A stretch of DNA of 64,000 nt from Candidatus Tectimicrobiota bacterium (GTDB taxonomy: Bacteria > JACPUC01): NCBI GenBank assembly GCA_016192455.1, contig JACPUC010000003.1, positions 1 to 64,000 of the forward strand, given 5' to 3'. Positions 25,613 to 34,970 of this stretch are shown here, in pieces. The position numbers and the translations under genes are program-made. Within the stretch, counting starts at the first letter, position 1. Every line of letters begins with the position of its first letter. The notes under the pieces are model-generated. The model had not been told where the DNA came from and ran no database searches. It was given only the letters and a program-made list of their open reading frames with translations.

Positions 25613-25840
25613 CTGCCTCCCCGGATCAAGAGCGGCGTTCCATGCCGCGCGGCAGAGCTGAGAAACATCGTGCCTCGCGGGCCGGTCCTCTGTCGTCCTC
25701 ATGATAGTCAACCCGGCGCGGGCTGTCACGCCTTTGCGCGCCTGCGGTTTTCTGGCATACTGACGCCTCTGGGGAAGAGACCGGGGGGCCGCCCGGCGGC
25801 TCAGGGCGGCCGCCGGTTCGCGCATGGCTAGGGGGAGAGC

Positions 25841-26005
25841 ATGGAGAAGATGGTCTGCGGCATCTGCGGCTACGTCTATGATCCCGCCGAGGGAGACGAT
25901 ACATCCAGGGTGGCCCCTGGCACGAGCTGGGCGGACCTGCCGAGGGACTGGTCCTGTCCAGTCTGCGGGGCCGATCAGGGAAGCTTTGTCCCCATGGAGG
26001 AGTGA
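25841..26005 (+). CDS. rubredoxin
   Basis: 54 residues, MEKMVCGICGYVYDPAEGD at the start and WSCPVCGADQG near the end, the two CxxCG knuckles that hold one iron (Cys6, 9, 39, 42). Length and motif are those of classic rubredoxins, small cytoplasmic electron carriers in anaerobic metabolism and oxidative-stress defence. GGGGG precedes the ATG. It is 117 bases before the FabL-like gene and in the same direction. Confidence 0.95.
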   Translation: MEKMVCGICGYVYDPAEGDDTSRVAPGTSWADLPRDWSCPVCGADQGSFVPMEE

Positions 26006-26122
26006 AGTTGAACCGCGGCGGCAGGGTTCCCTTGTCGCGAGGAACCGGGGGAGGTTCCGCTGGAGCTGGCGCGCCTGATCCTGCACCCGGCCTCTGTATC
26101 TTTCTCCAGCCCGGAGTTCGAT

Positions 26123-26860
26123 ATGTCGTTGGAAGGAAACGTGGCGCTCGTGACTGGCAGTTCGCGCGGCATCGGCAAGGCGATTGCCTTGGAGCTGGCG
26201 GCGAAGGGGGCCGACGTGGTGGTCAACTACCGCCGCCAGCGCCAGCTTGCCCTCGACGTGGTGACAAAGATTCGCGCCATGGGGCGCCGCTCCATCGCCG
26301 TGCGCGCCGATATCGCCCGGCTGTCGCACGTCATGGCCCTCATGGACCGCATTGCCAAGGAGTTCGGCTCCCTCGACATCCTCGTCAATAACGCCGCCAT
26401 CAGCGCCTTCCGCCGCGTGGAGGATATGCGCGACCGCGACTGGGACCGCACCTTGAACGTCAACTTCAAGGGCGTCGTCTGGTGCGTCCGCGAGGCGCTG
26501 AAGATCATGAACCCCAACGGCAAGATCGTCAGCCTGACGAGCTTCGGCATCTTCACCTACATCCCGCGCTACGGCCCCATCGCGGCCTGCAAGGCGGCCA
26601 TCGAGAGCCTGACGCGCACCCTCTCGGTGGAGCTCACCGAACGCGACATCAACGTCAACGTCGTCAACGGCGGCCCCATCGCCACGGAGTCGTTGAAGTT
26701 CTTCGTCGCCGAGGCGAGGCAGTGGAGCGAACGCACGCCGATGAAACGCATCGGCACGCCGGAAGACCTCGCCCACGTGGTGGCGTTCCTGTGCAGCGAC
26801 GAGGCGCGCTGGATTCGCGGCCAAAGCATTCTCGTCGATGGCGGCATGACGATCATGTAG
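26123..26860 (+). CDS. fabL: FabL-like enoyl-ACP reductase / SDR
   Basis: 245 residues, Rossmann SDR with TGSSRGIGKA, NNAAIS, and the catalytic Tyr and Lys spaced as Y-x6-K (RYGPIAACKAA) rather than the usual YxxxK. That spacing, with the VNGGPIATESLKFF block and the ending IRGQSILVDGG, is characteristic of FabL, the NADPH-dependent enoyl-ACP reductase that performs the last step of fatty-acid elongation. A specialised SDR of another pathway is the alternative. Start ATG follows GGAG. Confidence 0.75.
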   Translation: MSLEGNVALVTGSSRGIGKAIALELAAKGADVVVNYRRQRQLALDVVTKIRAMGRRSIAVRADIARLSHVMALMDRIAKEFGSLDILVNNAAISAFRRVEDMRDRDWDRTLNVNFKGVVWCVREALKIMNPNGKIVSLTSFGIFTYIPRYGPIAACKAAIESLTRTLSVELTERDINVNVVNGGPIATESLKFFVAEARQWSERTPMKRIGTPEDLAHVVAFLCSDEARWIRGQSILVDGGMTIM

Positions 26861-26980
26861 GGGCGGGCTTCGTCCTTCCCACCCGCCGCCTCCGGGCAGG
26901 CCGACAGAGGCCCCTTTCTCAACGCGACGGGCGAACAAGGCGCGGCTGGGAGGCGCGCGAGGAGCGCCGCTGGCGCGCGG

Positions 26981-27778
26981 CTACGCGCCGGCGTGCCGGC
27001 GCAGCCAGGTGAGCACGATGCGGTCAAACTCCTCCGGCTGCTCCATGCTGGGGAGGTGGCCGGAGCCGAGAATCTCCACATACTCCGAGCCGGGGATGCG
27101 CTCGTAGATTTCCAGCGACAGGTGGGGCGGATCGAGGCGGTCCTCGCTGCCGACGAGAACCATGGTGGGGGCTTTGATGGCGGAGATCTGATCGACGATA
27201 TCGTAGTGCAGGAAGGCCTCGCTGGTGAGCTGCAGGGCCTTGCGGTCGGCGGCCATGCCGCGGGCAACCTCGGAGTCGACCACCTGGGGATTGCGCTCCA
27301 AAAAGCCGGGGCTGAAGATGATGGGGATGCGCCGGCGGGCGTAGGCCTCCATGTTGGCGGGATCATCGAGCATGGCGATGGTCTCGTGGTGGTACTTGTG
27401 GAACATCGGGTCCGCCGAGGCCCAGGTGCCGATGAGCACCAGGCTGCGGGCGAACTGCGGGCGCTTCAGGGCCATGATCATCGCCAGGCAGCCGCCCATG
27501 GAGGTGCCGACGAGATGGGCGCGCTCGATGCCGAGCGCGTCGCAGAGCGCCAGGTGGTCGTCGGCGAAGCCGTCGATGCTGTACGGCGCGCGCGGCTTGT
27601 CGGAGTCGCCGTGGCCGCGGCAGTCAACGGCCACGGCGCGGAACTCCGCGGCGTAGCGCCGCACCTGCGGCAGCCAAAAGGCGTGCGACCAGCCGTAGGC
27701 GTGCATGAAGAGCACCGCCTCCCCCCGACCGGCCTCCGTGTAGTTCAGCATGATGCCGTTGACGAGTGCTTGTGGCAT
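26981..27778 (-). CDS. alpha/beta hydrolase
   Basis: 265 residues with HAYGWS (oxyanion region), DCRGHGDSDKP, nucleophile elbow GTSMGG (Ser about 94), acidic residue in LVGSEDRLDPP and catalytic His in GSGHLPSMEQP. It resembles 3-oxoadipate enol-lactonase/esterase-type hydrolases; the substrate cannot be told from sequence. It is convergent with the FabL-like gene and has no operon partner. Confidence 0.85.
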   Translation of the reverse strand: MPQALVNGIMLNYTEAGRGEAVLFMHAYGWSHAFWLPQVRRYAAEFRAVAVDCRGHGDSDKPRAPYSIDGFADDHLALCDALGIERAHLVGTSMGGCLAMIMALKRPQFARSLVLIGTWASADPMFHKYHHETIAMLDDPANMEAYARRRIPIIFSPGFLERNPQVVDSEVARGMAADRKALQLTSEAFLHYDIVDQISAIKAPTMVLVGSEDRLDPPHLSLEIYERIPGSEYVEILGSGHLPSMEQPEEFDRIVLTWLRRHAGA

Positions 27779-28062
27779 GGCCCGCGCCTCTCCCCTCGGG
27801 TGGGTTGCAGAACTTCATTCCCTGAATCGAAACCGCTGCCTGGTCGTGCGTCTTCGAAGCTGCGAAAGAACGTGAGGCGTCGGAGGCGGCCTAGGGAGTG
27901 GGGTTCTCGCGGGGAACCCTCGCTCCCCCCACCTACCTCCCGCCACGGCAGTGGCAGGCACCACCATGCTCCGCGAGCCGCGCGGCAGCTCGCGTAAACG
28001 GGGTGCGCGAGGGGGCGCGGCTCCCTCGCAAAAAGACGCGAGGTAACGTAGGTGACACTCCC

Positions 28063-28332
28063 TTAGTTCTCCACGTGGATGCAGTGCGCCATGCAATGGT
28101 GCACGCAGCTCGGTTGTTCGCCCCTGGCGAGCAGGTGGGCGCAAAGCGTGCAGCCCGCGTCGAGCCGCAGCTTCCAGGCCAACGTCAAGTTGCCGTTCAC
28201 CAGTTGAGGGCCATCGGTCGAGACGTGGATCCAGCTCTTTGCCGGCCCCAGCTCGTTTTCACTGCCGCACGCCACCTCGCACGCAAAACACCCGACGCAG
28301 CGCGCTTCATCCAGCACCAGCCTTGCTGCCAC
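28063..28332 (-). CDS. 4Fe-4S ferredoxin-type electron-transfer subunit
   Basis: 89 residues with CVGCFACEVACG, then CTLC and CVHHC...C, a shortened version of the iron-sulfur subunit (DmsB/PhsB type) that partners molybdopterin oxidoreductases; those normally have about 180 residues and four clusters. It follows the molybdoenzyme gene by 63 bases in the same direction and would carry electrons to or from it. The C-terminus lacks the final cluster motifs, so this is a minimal or truncated form. Confidence 0.8.
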   Translation of the reverse strand: MAARLVLDEARCVGCFACEVACGSENELGPAKSWIHVSTDGPQLVNGNLTLAWKLRLDAGCTLCAHLLARGEQPSCVHHCMAHCIHVEN

Positions 28333-28395
28333 GGCTCCATCCTCACTGCAGGGCCGGGGTGGTCCTCCACCCGCGGCGGGTTCATCGCACGATGG

Positions 28396-30534
28396 CTACG
28401 CCGGGCGCACGCGGCAAAGGAGCGTCCGGATGCTCACCGAGCCGGCATAGGCGTCGTACGGCGGGCCGCTGTCCGTCAGCATGTTGACATTGGCCTCGCG
28501 CCAGCCGTGGTCGGGGCTGGTCTTCTCCGGGAACCACCAGCAGTGCGGCGCCGCCACCACGCCGCGCAGGACGCCCGGCGTCACCTTCACCTTCATGGAA
28601 ATGCTGCCGCGCGGCGACTCGATGACCGCCATGGCGCCGTCCTTCAGGTTGTACCGCGCCGCCGTCTCCGGGTGGACCTCCGCCAGCGGCTCGGGCCACT
28701 TGGCGCGCAGCGAGGGAATCTGCCGCGATTCGCTGTGGAAGAACATCGGCTGGCGGTAGCCGGTGCTGAGGATAAGCGGGTACACCTTGCAGAGTTCCGG
28801 CTTGCTCACCGGGCTCTCCGGCGGCTCCAGGTAGGTCGGCAGCGGGTCTCTCCCCATCGCCGAAATCTTCTCCGGCACGAACTCATACTTGCGCGACGGG
28901 GTCGAGAAGCCGCGCGTGCGGTACTTCTCGTACCGCAGCTCGCCCGGCAGGAAGCCCACCTCCTTGAACTGCCGCCAGGTGAGGCCGGAAGGGGTGAGCA
29001 GATCGGTGAGGGCGTCCTCCATGGTGGGAAAGAACTTGTCGGCATAGCCCAGGCGCTTGCCCAGCTCCATGAGGATTTCCTGATCCGACTTCACCTCGCC
29101 GCACTGCACGATCTTCTGCCGCACCGAGACCTTGCCGTGGCGCGTCCAGTAGGCCGCCACGTCGTCGGTCTCCAGCCAGGTGGCCACCGGCAGAACGATG
29201 TCCGCGAGCTCCGCCGTGGGCGTCATGAAGAGCTCGGTGACGACGAGGAACTCCAGGGCGTTGAAGGCCTTGTAGACGCGCTGCGAGTCCGGCCAGCTCA
29301 ACAGCGCGTTGCTGCCGTGGACGAGCACGGCGCGCGTCCGGTACGGCGTGCCGTCGAGGATCGAGTCGAGGAGCTTGGGGTGGGTGGTGATCATGCCCTG
29401 GTTGGCGACGGGGAACTCCGCGCCCCCCAGGCGCTTGGCGTTGGCCTCCGGCGGCAGCTCGCCGTGCAGGGCGAACTGGCTGAGGGTCTTCACCTTTGGC
29501 GGCGAGAAGAGGACGTTGCCGCCCTGGCGGTCGAGGTTGCCCGTCAGCGCCATGAGATGGCCCAGGCAGAGGGCGTTGCTGGCGGCATTCACCGAGCCGT
29601 CCAGCACCTGCCCGGGATTGATGGCGGCGGGTTTCTCCCTGGCGTAGAGCTCCGCCGCGTCGGCGATCTTCCGCGCCGGCAGCCAGGTGATCTCCGCCAC
29701 CCGCTCGAGGGGCCACAGGCGCGCGCGTTCCGCGAGCTGCTCGAAGCCGATGGTGTAGTTCTCCACGAAGTCGCGGTCGTAGAGCTTGTTGCTGATGATG
29801 TGGTGCAGCATGCCGAGGGCCAGGGCGGTATCGGTCCCCGGGCGGAGTTGCAGCCAGATCGTCGCCCGCGACGCCAGGGTGGTGAAGCGCGGGTCGATGA
29901 CGATGAGCTTCATGCCGGCGTTGAGGGCATCGACGAGCTGCGCGCCCTGGTACTCCTCGGGGCTGGTGATGTGGGGGTTGCAGCCCCAGATGACGGCGCA
30001 CTTCGGGTGCGCCTCGTAGTTGGCGATCGGCAGGCCACCGCAAACGGCGTTGTGCACGACGACGCGCGGGAAGTAGCAGATGTAGCCCGGCGTCGCCACG
30101 CTCGGCGTGCCGAAGACGTTGGCGAAGCGGTAGAGGAACTCGGCGTAGTCCCGCCCCGTCCCCTGCACCAGGCAGACCGATTCGGCGCCATGCGCCTGCC
30201 GCAGGCCCTGGAGCTTCGCCGCGATGGTGTCGAACGCCTCATCCCAACTGATGCGCTCCCACTGGCCGCTGCCCCGCGCACCCCGCCGCTTCATCGGGTG
30301 GAGGAGCCGATCCTGGTGGTAGAGAAGCTCCGGCGCCGCCAGCCCGATGCTGCACAGGCTGCCGCGGTTCATGGGGTTGTCGGGATCGCCCACCACCTTG
30401 GTGACGACGCCGTCGCGCACGTGCACGAGCACCCCGCAGGCGCCGTGGCAGCCCCGGCAGGTGCTCTTCACGACGCGCTCGCTCTGCGTGGCTTCGACCT
30501 CCGACCGCTGTTCGATGGTTGCCGCCTCAGCCAT
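28396..30534 (-). CDS. molybdopterin oxidoreductase, DMSO-reductase family
   Basis: 712 residues. N-terminal cluster motif CRGCHGACG...C (about 24-62), then the Mo-bis-MGD body: GSGQWERISWDEAFDTIA, a candidate Cys ligand in TPGYICYFPR, WGCNPHITSPEEY, IDPRFTTLA, GNLDRQGGN, and the C-terminal cofactor-binding domain ending near AAPHCWWFPE. No twin-arginine signal peptide, so a cytoplasmic location is likely. It sits between a PaaK-like ligase gene and a ferredoxin gene. The family includes thiosulfate/polysulfide reductases and acetylene hydratase; the substrate is not assigned. Confidence 0.9.
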   Translation of the reverse strand: MAEAATIEQRSEVEATQSERVVKSTCRGCHGACGVLVHVRDGVVTKVVGDPDNPMNRGSLCSIGLAAPELLYHQDRLLHPMKRRGARGSGQWERISWDEAFDTIAAKLQGLRQAHGAESVCLVQGTGRDYAEFLYRFANVFGTPSVATPGYICYFPRVVVHNAVCGGLPIANYEAHPKCAVIWGCNPHITSPEEYQGAQLVDALNAGMKLIVIDPRFTTLASRATIWLQLRPGTDTALALGMLHHIISNKLYDRDFVENYTIGFEQLAERARLWPLERVAEITWLPARKIADAAELYAREKPAAINPGQVLDGSVNAASNALCLGHLMALTGNLDRQGGNVLFSPPKVKTLSQFALHGELPPEANAKRLGGAEFPVANQGMITTHPKLLDSILDGTPYRTRAVLVHGSNALLSWPDSQRVYKAFNALEFLVVTELFMTPTAELADIVLPVATWLETDDVAAYWTRHGKVSVRQKIVQCGEVKSDQEILMELGKRLGYADKFFPTMEDALTDLLTPSGLTWRQFKEVGFLPGELRYEKYRTRGFSTPSRKYEFVPEKISAMGRDPLPTYLEPPESPVSKPELCKVYPLILSTGYRQPMFFHSESRQIPSLRAKWPEPLAEVHPETAARYNLKDGAMAVIESPRGSISMKVKVTPGVLRGVVAAPHCWWFPEKTSPDHGWREANVNMLTDSGPPYDAYAGSVSIRTLLCRVRPA

Positions 30535-30628
30535 GGAGCACCTCCAGATGCTTAGGAGTCATCGGCGCGCCGCGGCGCCGCCCGCCAGGTCCCCCGCCGG
30601 CCCCCTTCCCCTCGCCGCCCCAGCGCCG

Positions 30629-31966
30629 CTAGAACGGCACCTCCGTGCGCTCATCGACGACGCGGCGCGCTTTATGTTCAAAGCGCGGCAGGGAGCCCGA
30701 GGCGACGATCTCCACGCTCACCCGCAAGCCAAGCTCGTTGCGCAGCTCCGCCGACATCCGCTGGCGCAGGTGCTGGCGCTCCTCTTCCGCCAGCGTCGGA
30801 GAGGGATCGACCCGCACCAGGATGTCATCCAGCCCCTGCCGGCGGCGGAAGATGATCTGGAATTCGTCGGCCGCCTCGAACCGCCGCACCGCCTCCTCGA
30901 CGCGGGAGGGGTAGACGATGACGCCGCGCACCTTCTTCATATCGTCGAGGCGGCCGATGATGCCGCCGTCGATGCAGGCCAGGGTGCGGCCGCACGGGCA
31001 GGGCTCGGCGGCCCGGCGCACCAGGTCGCGGGTGCGGTAGCGCAGCAAGGGGAGGCTCTTGCGGAAGAGGTTCGTCACCACCAGCTCACCCACGTCGCCG
31101 GGGGGCGCCTCGGCGCCGCTCTCCGGATCGAGAATCTCGCAGTAGCAGTAATCCTCGTTCAGGTGCAGCTTTCCCGACTGCTCGGCGCACTCGAAGCCCC
31201 ACAGGACCACCTCGGTGAGGCCGGGCAGGTCGAAGGCGAGGGCCCCGAACCCCTCCTGCAGGCGGCGCTTCGTGCCGGCGATGCTGGCGCCCGGCTCGCC
31301 GGTGTGGAAGGTGAGCCGCACCTTGCTCTGCGTCGCCAGATCGATGCCTTTGCGCCGCGCCTGCTCGATCATGTAGAGGGCGTAGGAAGGGGTGCAGCCG
31401 ACCACCGTGATGGGGTAGGTCAGCAGGGTGTCGAGGCGCTGCTCGGTGCTCATGCCGCCGCTGGGATAGAGGAGGGCGCCGATCTCTTGCAGCGCGTAGA
31501 CCGACAGCCAGAAGCCGATCCAAGGGCCGAAGCTGAAGGCGGGCATCGCCATGTCGGCGGGGCGCACGCCCGCCGCGTAGAGCGCCCGCGCGTAGGCAAG
31601 GTAGAGGCCGCGCCAGTCCTCCCAGGCGTCCAGCACCAGCAAGGGCCGCCCCGTCGTCGCCGAGGTCTGGTGGATGCGCAGGCATTTCTCCACCGGCACC
31701 CCCATGAAGTCGCCGTACGGGGGGACAGCAACCTGGCTCTCGCGCAGCTCGTCCTTGGTGACGAAAGGGAGCTTCGGCAGGTGGCTGAGGTCCGGGAGGT
31801 CGGAAGGGCGCAGGCCGACGCTGTCGAACTTGCGGCGCATCAGCGGGCTGTGCTCGTAGGCATGCCGCTGCATGACCTGGAAACGCTCCTCCTGCACCGC
31901 CCGCAGTTCCGCCCGGGAGCCCATCTCAATCTTCGCATCGAGGCACACGGCATGGCCAGCTTGCAC
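30629..31966 (-). CDS. phenylacetate-CoA ligase-like adenylate-forming enzyme
   Basis: 445 residues of the PaaK type: IHQTSATTGRPLLVLD (P-loop-like nucleotide motif), YPSGGMSTEQRLD, GFECAEQSGKLHLNEDYCYCEI, RYRTRDLVRR, and the C-terminal lid domain with GRLDDMKKVRGVIVYPSRVEE and the final HKARRV. A zinc-type Cys pair occurs at CPCG. It activates an aromatic or related acid as its CoA thioester. Upstream gene of the ligase-molybdoenzyme-ferredoxin series, suggesting an anaerobic pathway for a carboxylic acid. Confidence 0.85.
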   Translation of the reverse strand: MQAGHAVCLDAKIEMGSRAELRAVQEERFQVMQRHAYEHSPLMRRKFDSVGLRPSDLPDLSHLPKLPFVTKDELRESQVAVPPYGDFMGVPVEKCLRIHQTSATTGRPLLVLDAWEDWRGLYLAYARALYAAGVRPADMAMPAFSFGPWIGFWLSVYALQEIGALLYPSGGMSTEQRLDTLLTYPITVVGCTPSYALYMIEQARRKGIDLATQSKVRLTFHTGEPGASIAGTKRRLQEGFGALAFDLPGLTEVVLWGFECAEQSGKLHLNEDYCYCEILDPESGAEAPPGDVGELVVTNLFRKSLPLLRYRTRDLVRRAAEPCPCGRTLACIDGGIIGRLDDMKKVRGVIVYPSRVEEAVRRFEAADEFQIIFRRRQGLDDILVRVDPSPTLAEEERQHLRQRMSAELRNELGLRVSVEIVASGSLPRFEHKARRVVDERTEVPF

Positions 31967-32198
31967 GGTCGTCGTCCCGTCGAGGGTGGGGAGGGTGCGG
32001 CATTAATTATACGGGAGCCAGGCGCAGGAGGCAACCGCTGCGCAGGCGCGGCGGCTGGGGCCGGCGGCGCGGGCGCCTGCCATGCTTGACAAGCGCTGCC
32101 GCCGTTTCTAGCTTTCAAGGGGAACGGCGAACGGCGCGCGCCGCCGTCGCATCCGCGCTCATGCCGCGGCGCTCACCCGAGTCTGAGGACGACGAGCC

Positions 32199-33290
32199 AT
32201 GCAGCGAAGCCCCATTGCAGAGGCGGCGGCCACGGCGGGCGCGCGCCTGCGGCTGTACCAGGAGTGGGAGGTCCCCGGCGTCTTCTCGCGGGTCGAGGAG
32301 GAATACCGCGCCGCCTGCGCGTCAGCCGCCGTTGCCGATCTGTCGCACCGCGGCGTGCTGCGCGTCGCCGGGTCGGAGCGCACCGCCTACCTGCAGAGCA
32401 TGCTGTCGAACGAGGTGAAAACCCTGCGCTCCGGCGATGGGAACCATACCACCCTGTTGACGCCGCAGGGGAGGGTCCTCGGCGATATGGGACTCCTCTG
32501 CGGCGGCGACGAGGTGCGGCTGGTCTGCGAGCCTCTTGCCACGCAACCGGTCTTCGAGCTGCTGGCGAAGTACGGCGTGCTGAGCGACGTGGAGGTGGAG
32601 GACGTGTCGGCGCGGTACGCGCAGCTCGCCGTCCTGGGGCCGGGGGCCGCCGCGGCGCTGGGGCGGGCGGGAGTGGCCGGCGCCTCGGCGTGGCCGAGCG
32701 AGCCGTGGCGCTGGGTCGAGGCGCGCTGGCGGCGGCAGCCTGTCACCATGGTGCGCTCGAGGCTGGCGGAGGCGGGCGGCTTCGAGCTCTTGCTGCCGCG
32801 CGAGCTCGGCGTGGACCTGTGGACCGTCCTCGGCGCCGCCGGGGTCACGCCGCTGGGGTTCGAGGCGCTGAACCTCCTGCGTCTCGAGGCGGGCGTGGCG
32901 CTCTTCGGCGTCGACTTCGACCACACCCACCTGCCGGTGGAGGCGAACCTCCTCGACGCCATCAGCTACACCAAGGGCTGCTACGTCGGCCAGGAGATTC
33001 TGGCGCGCCTGCGGGCGCGGGGCCACGTCAGCCGCCTGCTCAGCGGGCTGGTCCTCGAGGGCGACAGCGCGCCGCCCGCCGGAGCAACGGTGCTGCACGC
33101 CGGAGAGAACGTGGGCGAGGTGACGAGCGGCGGCATCTCCCCCAAGCTCGGCAAGCCGATCGCGCTCGCCTACGTGCGCTGGAAGACCCTGGAGGAGCAG
33201 GCGCCCCTGACGGTCGTCTGGGAGGGGAACGAGGTGGCGGCGGCGGTCGTGGAGCCGCCGTTCTCGAAGACCGTCGCCAAGACGCCGTGA
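32199..33290 (+). CDS. ygfZ: YgfZ/GcvT-domain tetrahydrofolate-binding protein
   Basis: 363 residues with the GcvT-like fold and the YgfZ signature KGCYVGQEI near residue 265, whose Cys is essential in the family. YgfZ-type proteins bind folate and help assemble or repair particular iron-sulfur proteins, fitting the many Fe-S enzymes here. ATG 32199; 38 bases separate its stop from the cupin start, so they are likely co-transcribed. Confidence 0.9.
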   Translation: MQRSPIAEAAATAGARLRLYQEWEVPGVFSRVEEEYRAACASAAVADLSHRGVLRVAGSERTAYLQSMLSNEVKTLRSGDGNHTTLLTPQGRVLGDMGLLCGGDEVRLVCEPLATQPVFELLAKYGVLSDVEVEDVSARYAQLAVLGPGAAAALGRAGVAGASAWPSEPWRWVEARWRRQPVTMVRSRLAEAGGFELLLPRELGVDLWTVLGAAGVTPLGFEALNLLRLEAGVALFGVDFDHTHLPVEANLLDAISYTKGCYVGQEILARLRARGHVSRLLSGLVLEGDSAPPAGATVLHAGENVGEVTSGGISPKLGKPIALAYVRWKTLEEQAPLTVVWEGNEVAAAVVEPPFSKTVAKTP

Positions 33291-33328
33291 CGCGAAGGGC
33301 TGCGCCGTCGATGCGCCGGAGGAGCAGG

Positions 33329-33700
33329 ATGCACCTCTTCACCCTCGCCGAGAAACTGGCGGAGATGCGGCGGATCAACCAAGAGATCAGCTACGCCCGC
33401 TGCCTGCGCGGGGACTCCTTTGAAGCGGGTGTGATCTCCTTCGCGCCGCGCGCCTCGGCGGACCCGAAGCTCATCACCCACGCCGACCAGGAGGTGGTGG
33501 CCCAGGTGATCGCCGGGCAGGGGTTCGTGCGCATCGGCGGCACCACCCACGAGCTGCGGCCGGGCGCCGTCTGCCACATTCCGGTGAATACCCCGCACGA
33601 CTTCTACACCACCGCCGCGCAACCCTTGTCGCTCTTCTACCTCCTCATCCGCAGCGCCGCGGCGAGGTCCGCGCCAGCCGCCGGCGCAGCGCCCGCCTGA
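33329..33700 (+). CDS. small cupin protein
   Basis: 123 residues from the ATG after GGAGGAG. One cupin barrel: LITHADQEVVAQVIAGQGFVRIGG (motif 1) and PGAVCHIPVNTPHDFYT (motif 2) with a potential metal-binding Glu/His set. Small cupins bind metal or sugar and act as enzymes or sensors; no specific role can be given. Its 3' end overlaps the convergent ribokinase gene by 56 bases. Confidence 0.8.
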   Translation: MHLFTLAEKLAEMRRINQEISYARCLRGDSFEAGVISFAPRASADPKLITHADQEVVAQVIAGQGFVRIGGTTHELRPGAVCHIPVNTPHDFYTTAAQPLSLFYLLIRSAAARSAPAAGAAPA

Positions 33701-34655
33701 AGGCCGCGGCCGTGAGGTAGGACGCCTGGGCGCCAAGCCGCTCCGTGGCCAGGGCGGCATAGAGCGTCGCCTGGGTGATCGCCTCGGGCAGGGCGAGTCC
33801 CTGCGCCACGCCGTGGGCGAAGCTGCCGACGAAAGCATCCCCGGCGCCGGTGGTGTCCACCACGTCGGCCCGCTGCGCCGGCCACCGCCAGGCCCCCTCG
33901 CGGCTCACCCACAGGCACCCCTGCCGGCCCAGCGTGACGATGACCTGGCGGCAGCCGTCCGCTTGGCCGGGAGTCGCCGCCGGCGCCTCGGCCCACGCCA
34001 GGAGCCCCTGCGCCGCCCGCACCATGGCGTCGCGCCCGCCCCGCCGCGGCGGCAGGGGGCGCGGCGGCGTCAGCATCCCCAGCTCGAGGCGGTTTGGAAT
34101 CAGGCACCAGACGCCGCCCAGAAGGTCGCGCGGCAGCGGCCGGCCGGGAGCGGGATTGAGGATCACCCGCGTGCCCAGGTCGCGCGCCATGGCGACCGCC
34201 GCCGCCACCGTCTCCAGGGGCAGCTCGAGCTGCAGGAGGAGCGCGCCGGCGCCCGCCATCAGCGGCTTCAGGGGCGCCAGGTCCGCCGGCAGCATGGCGG
34301 CGTTCGCCCCGGGCGCGACGATGATGCGGTTCTCGCCGGCGGGTCCGACGATGATCGTCGCCAGGCCGGTTGGGGCGTCGTCCGTTTGCCGCGCGGCGGC
34401 GACGTCCACGCCGCTGCGCCGGAGGTGGGCCAGCACCTGCCGTCCCAGGAGGTCGCGCCCGACCTTCCCCGCCAGGACCACCCGGCTGCCGAGGCGCGCC
34501 GCGGCCACGGCTTGGTTCGCGCCCTTGCCGCCGAAACTCAGCAGGCTCTCCTTGCCGAGGACGGTCTCTCCGGCGCGAGGCAGGCGGTCGGTCGTGGTGG
34601 TAAGGTCCACATTCATGCTGCCGATGACCAGGAGGTCACACGCCGCGCCGCTCAC
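33645..34655 (-). CDS. rbsK: ribokinase, PfkB family
   Basis: 336 residues from GTG 34655 with GGAG 7 bases upstream. N-terminal VIGSMNVDLTTTTDRLPRAGE and FGGKGANQAVAAARLG are the RbsK signature; the PfkB end signature DTTGAGDAFVGSFAHG holds the catalytic Asp. It phosphorylates ribose for entry to the pentose phosphate pathway. A Pro/Arg-rich insertion (about 205-225) is unusual. No ribose transporter is nearby. Its 3' end overlaps the cupin gene. Confidence 0.9.
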   Translation of the reverse strand: MSGAACDLLVIGSMNVDLTTTTDRLPRAGETVLGKESLLSFGGKGANQAVAAARLGSRVVLAGKVGRDLLGRQVLAHLRRSGVDVAAARQTDDAPTGLATIIVGPAGENRIIVAPGANAAMLPADLAPLKPLMAGAGALLLQLELPLETVAAAVAMARDLGTRVILNPAPGRPLPRDLLGGVWCLIPNRLELGMLTPPRPLPPRRGGRDAMVRAAQGLLAWAEAPAATPGQADGCRQVIVTLGRQGCLWVSREGAWRWPAQRADVVDTTGAGDAFVGSFAHGVAQGLALPEAITQATLYAALATERLGAQASYLTAAAFRRALRRRLARTSPRRCG

Positions 34656-34970
34656 ATGCTTGCTCCCTTGCCGCTCGGGCCTGTTCACCGCCCTTGCCGG
34701 GCGACGGCAGGGCCAACCCGCGGCGAGCGGCTGAAGGCGTGCTGAAGCGCGCCTGGCCGCTCCCGCGTCGTCCGGCGGCGGCGCGTTGTCCCATGTCGAG
34801 GATGCCCCACCGCCTTCTCCGCCTGGAATGCCCTTGCCTGGTGGGGGGTGACATCTATAATGAAGAAGAGGATGCTTCCCTATGTTCTTCTGAATGAGCC
34901 GCGGCCTGGTGAACCTCGCTCCGCCCCGCCGAGGTGGCGGCGCCGCAGCGCACCTCCCCCACCACGAAGG
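34656..34970. other. intergenic region between ribokinase and ThDP enzyme
   Basis: A divergent spacer of about 315 bases that should contain both promoters. I do not see a convincing -35/-10 pair or conserved repeat. Confidence 0.3.

Noticed and set aside
25613-26938. Long extension of the aminopeptidase gene
   Set aside because: It runs antisense through the rubredoxin and FabL-like genes and has no family resemblance; GC-driven open frame.
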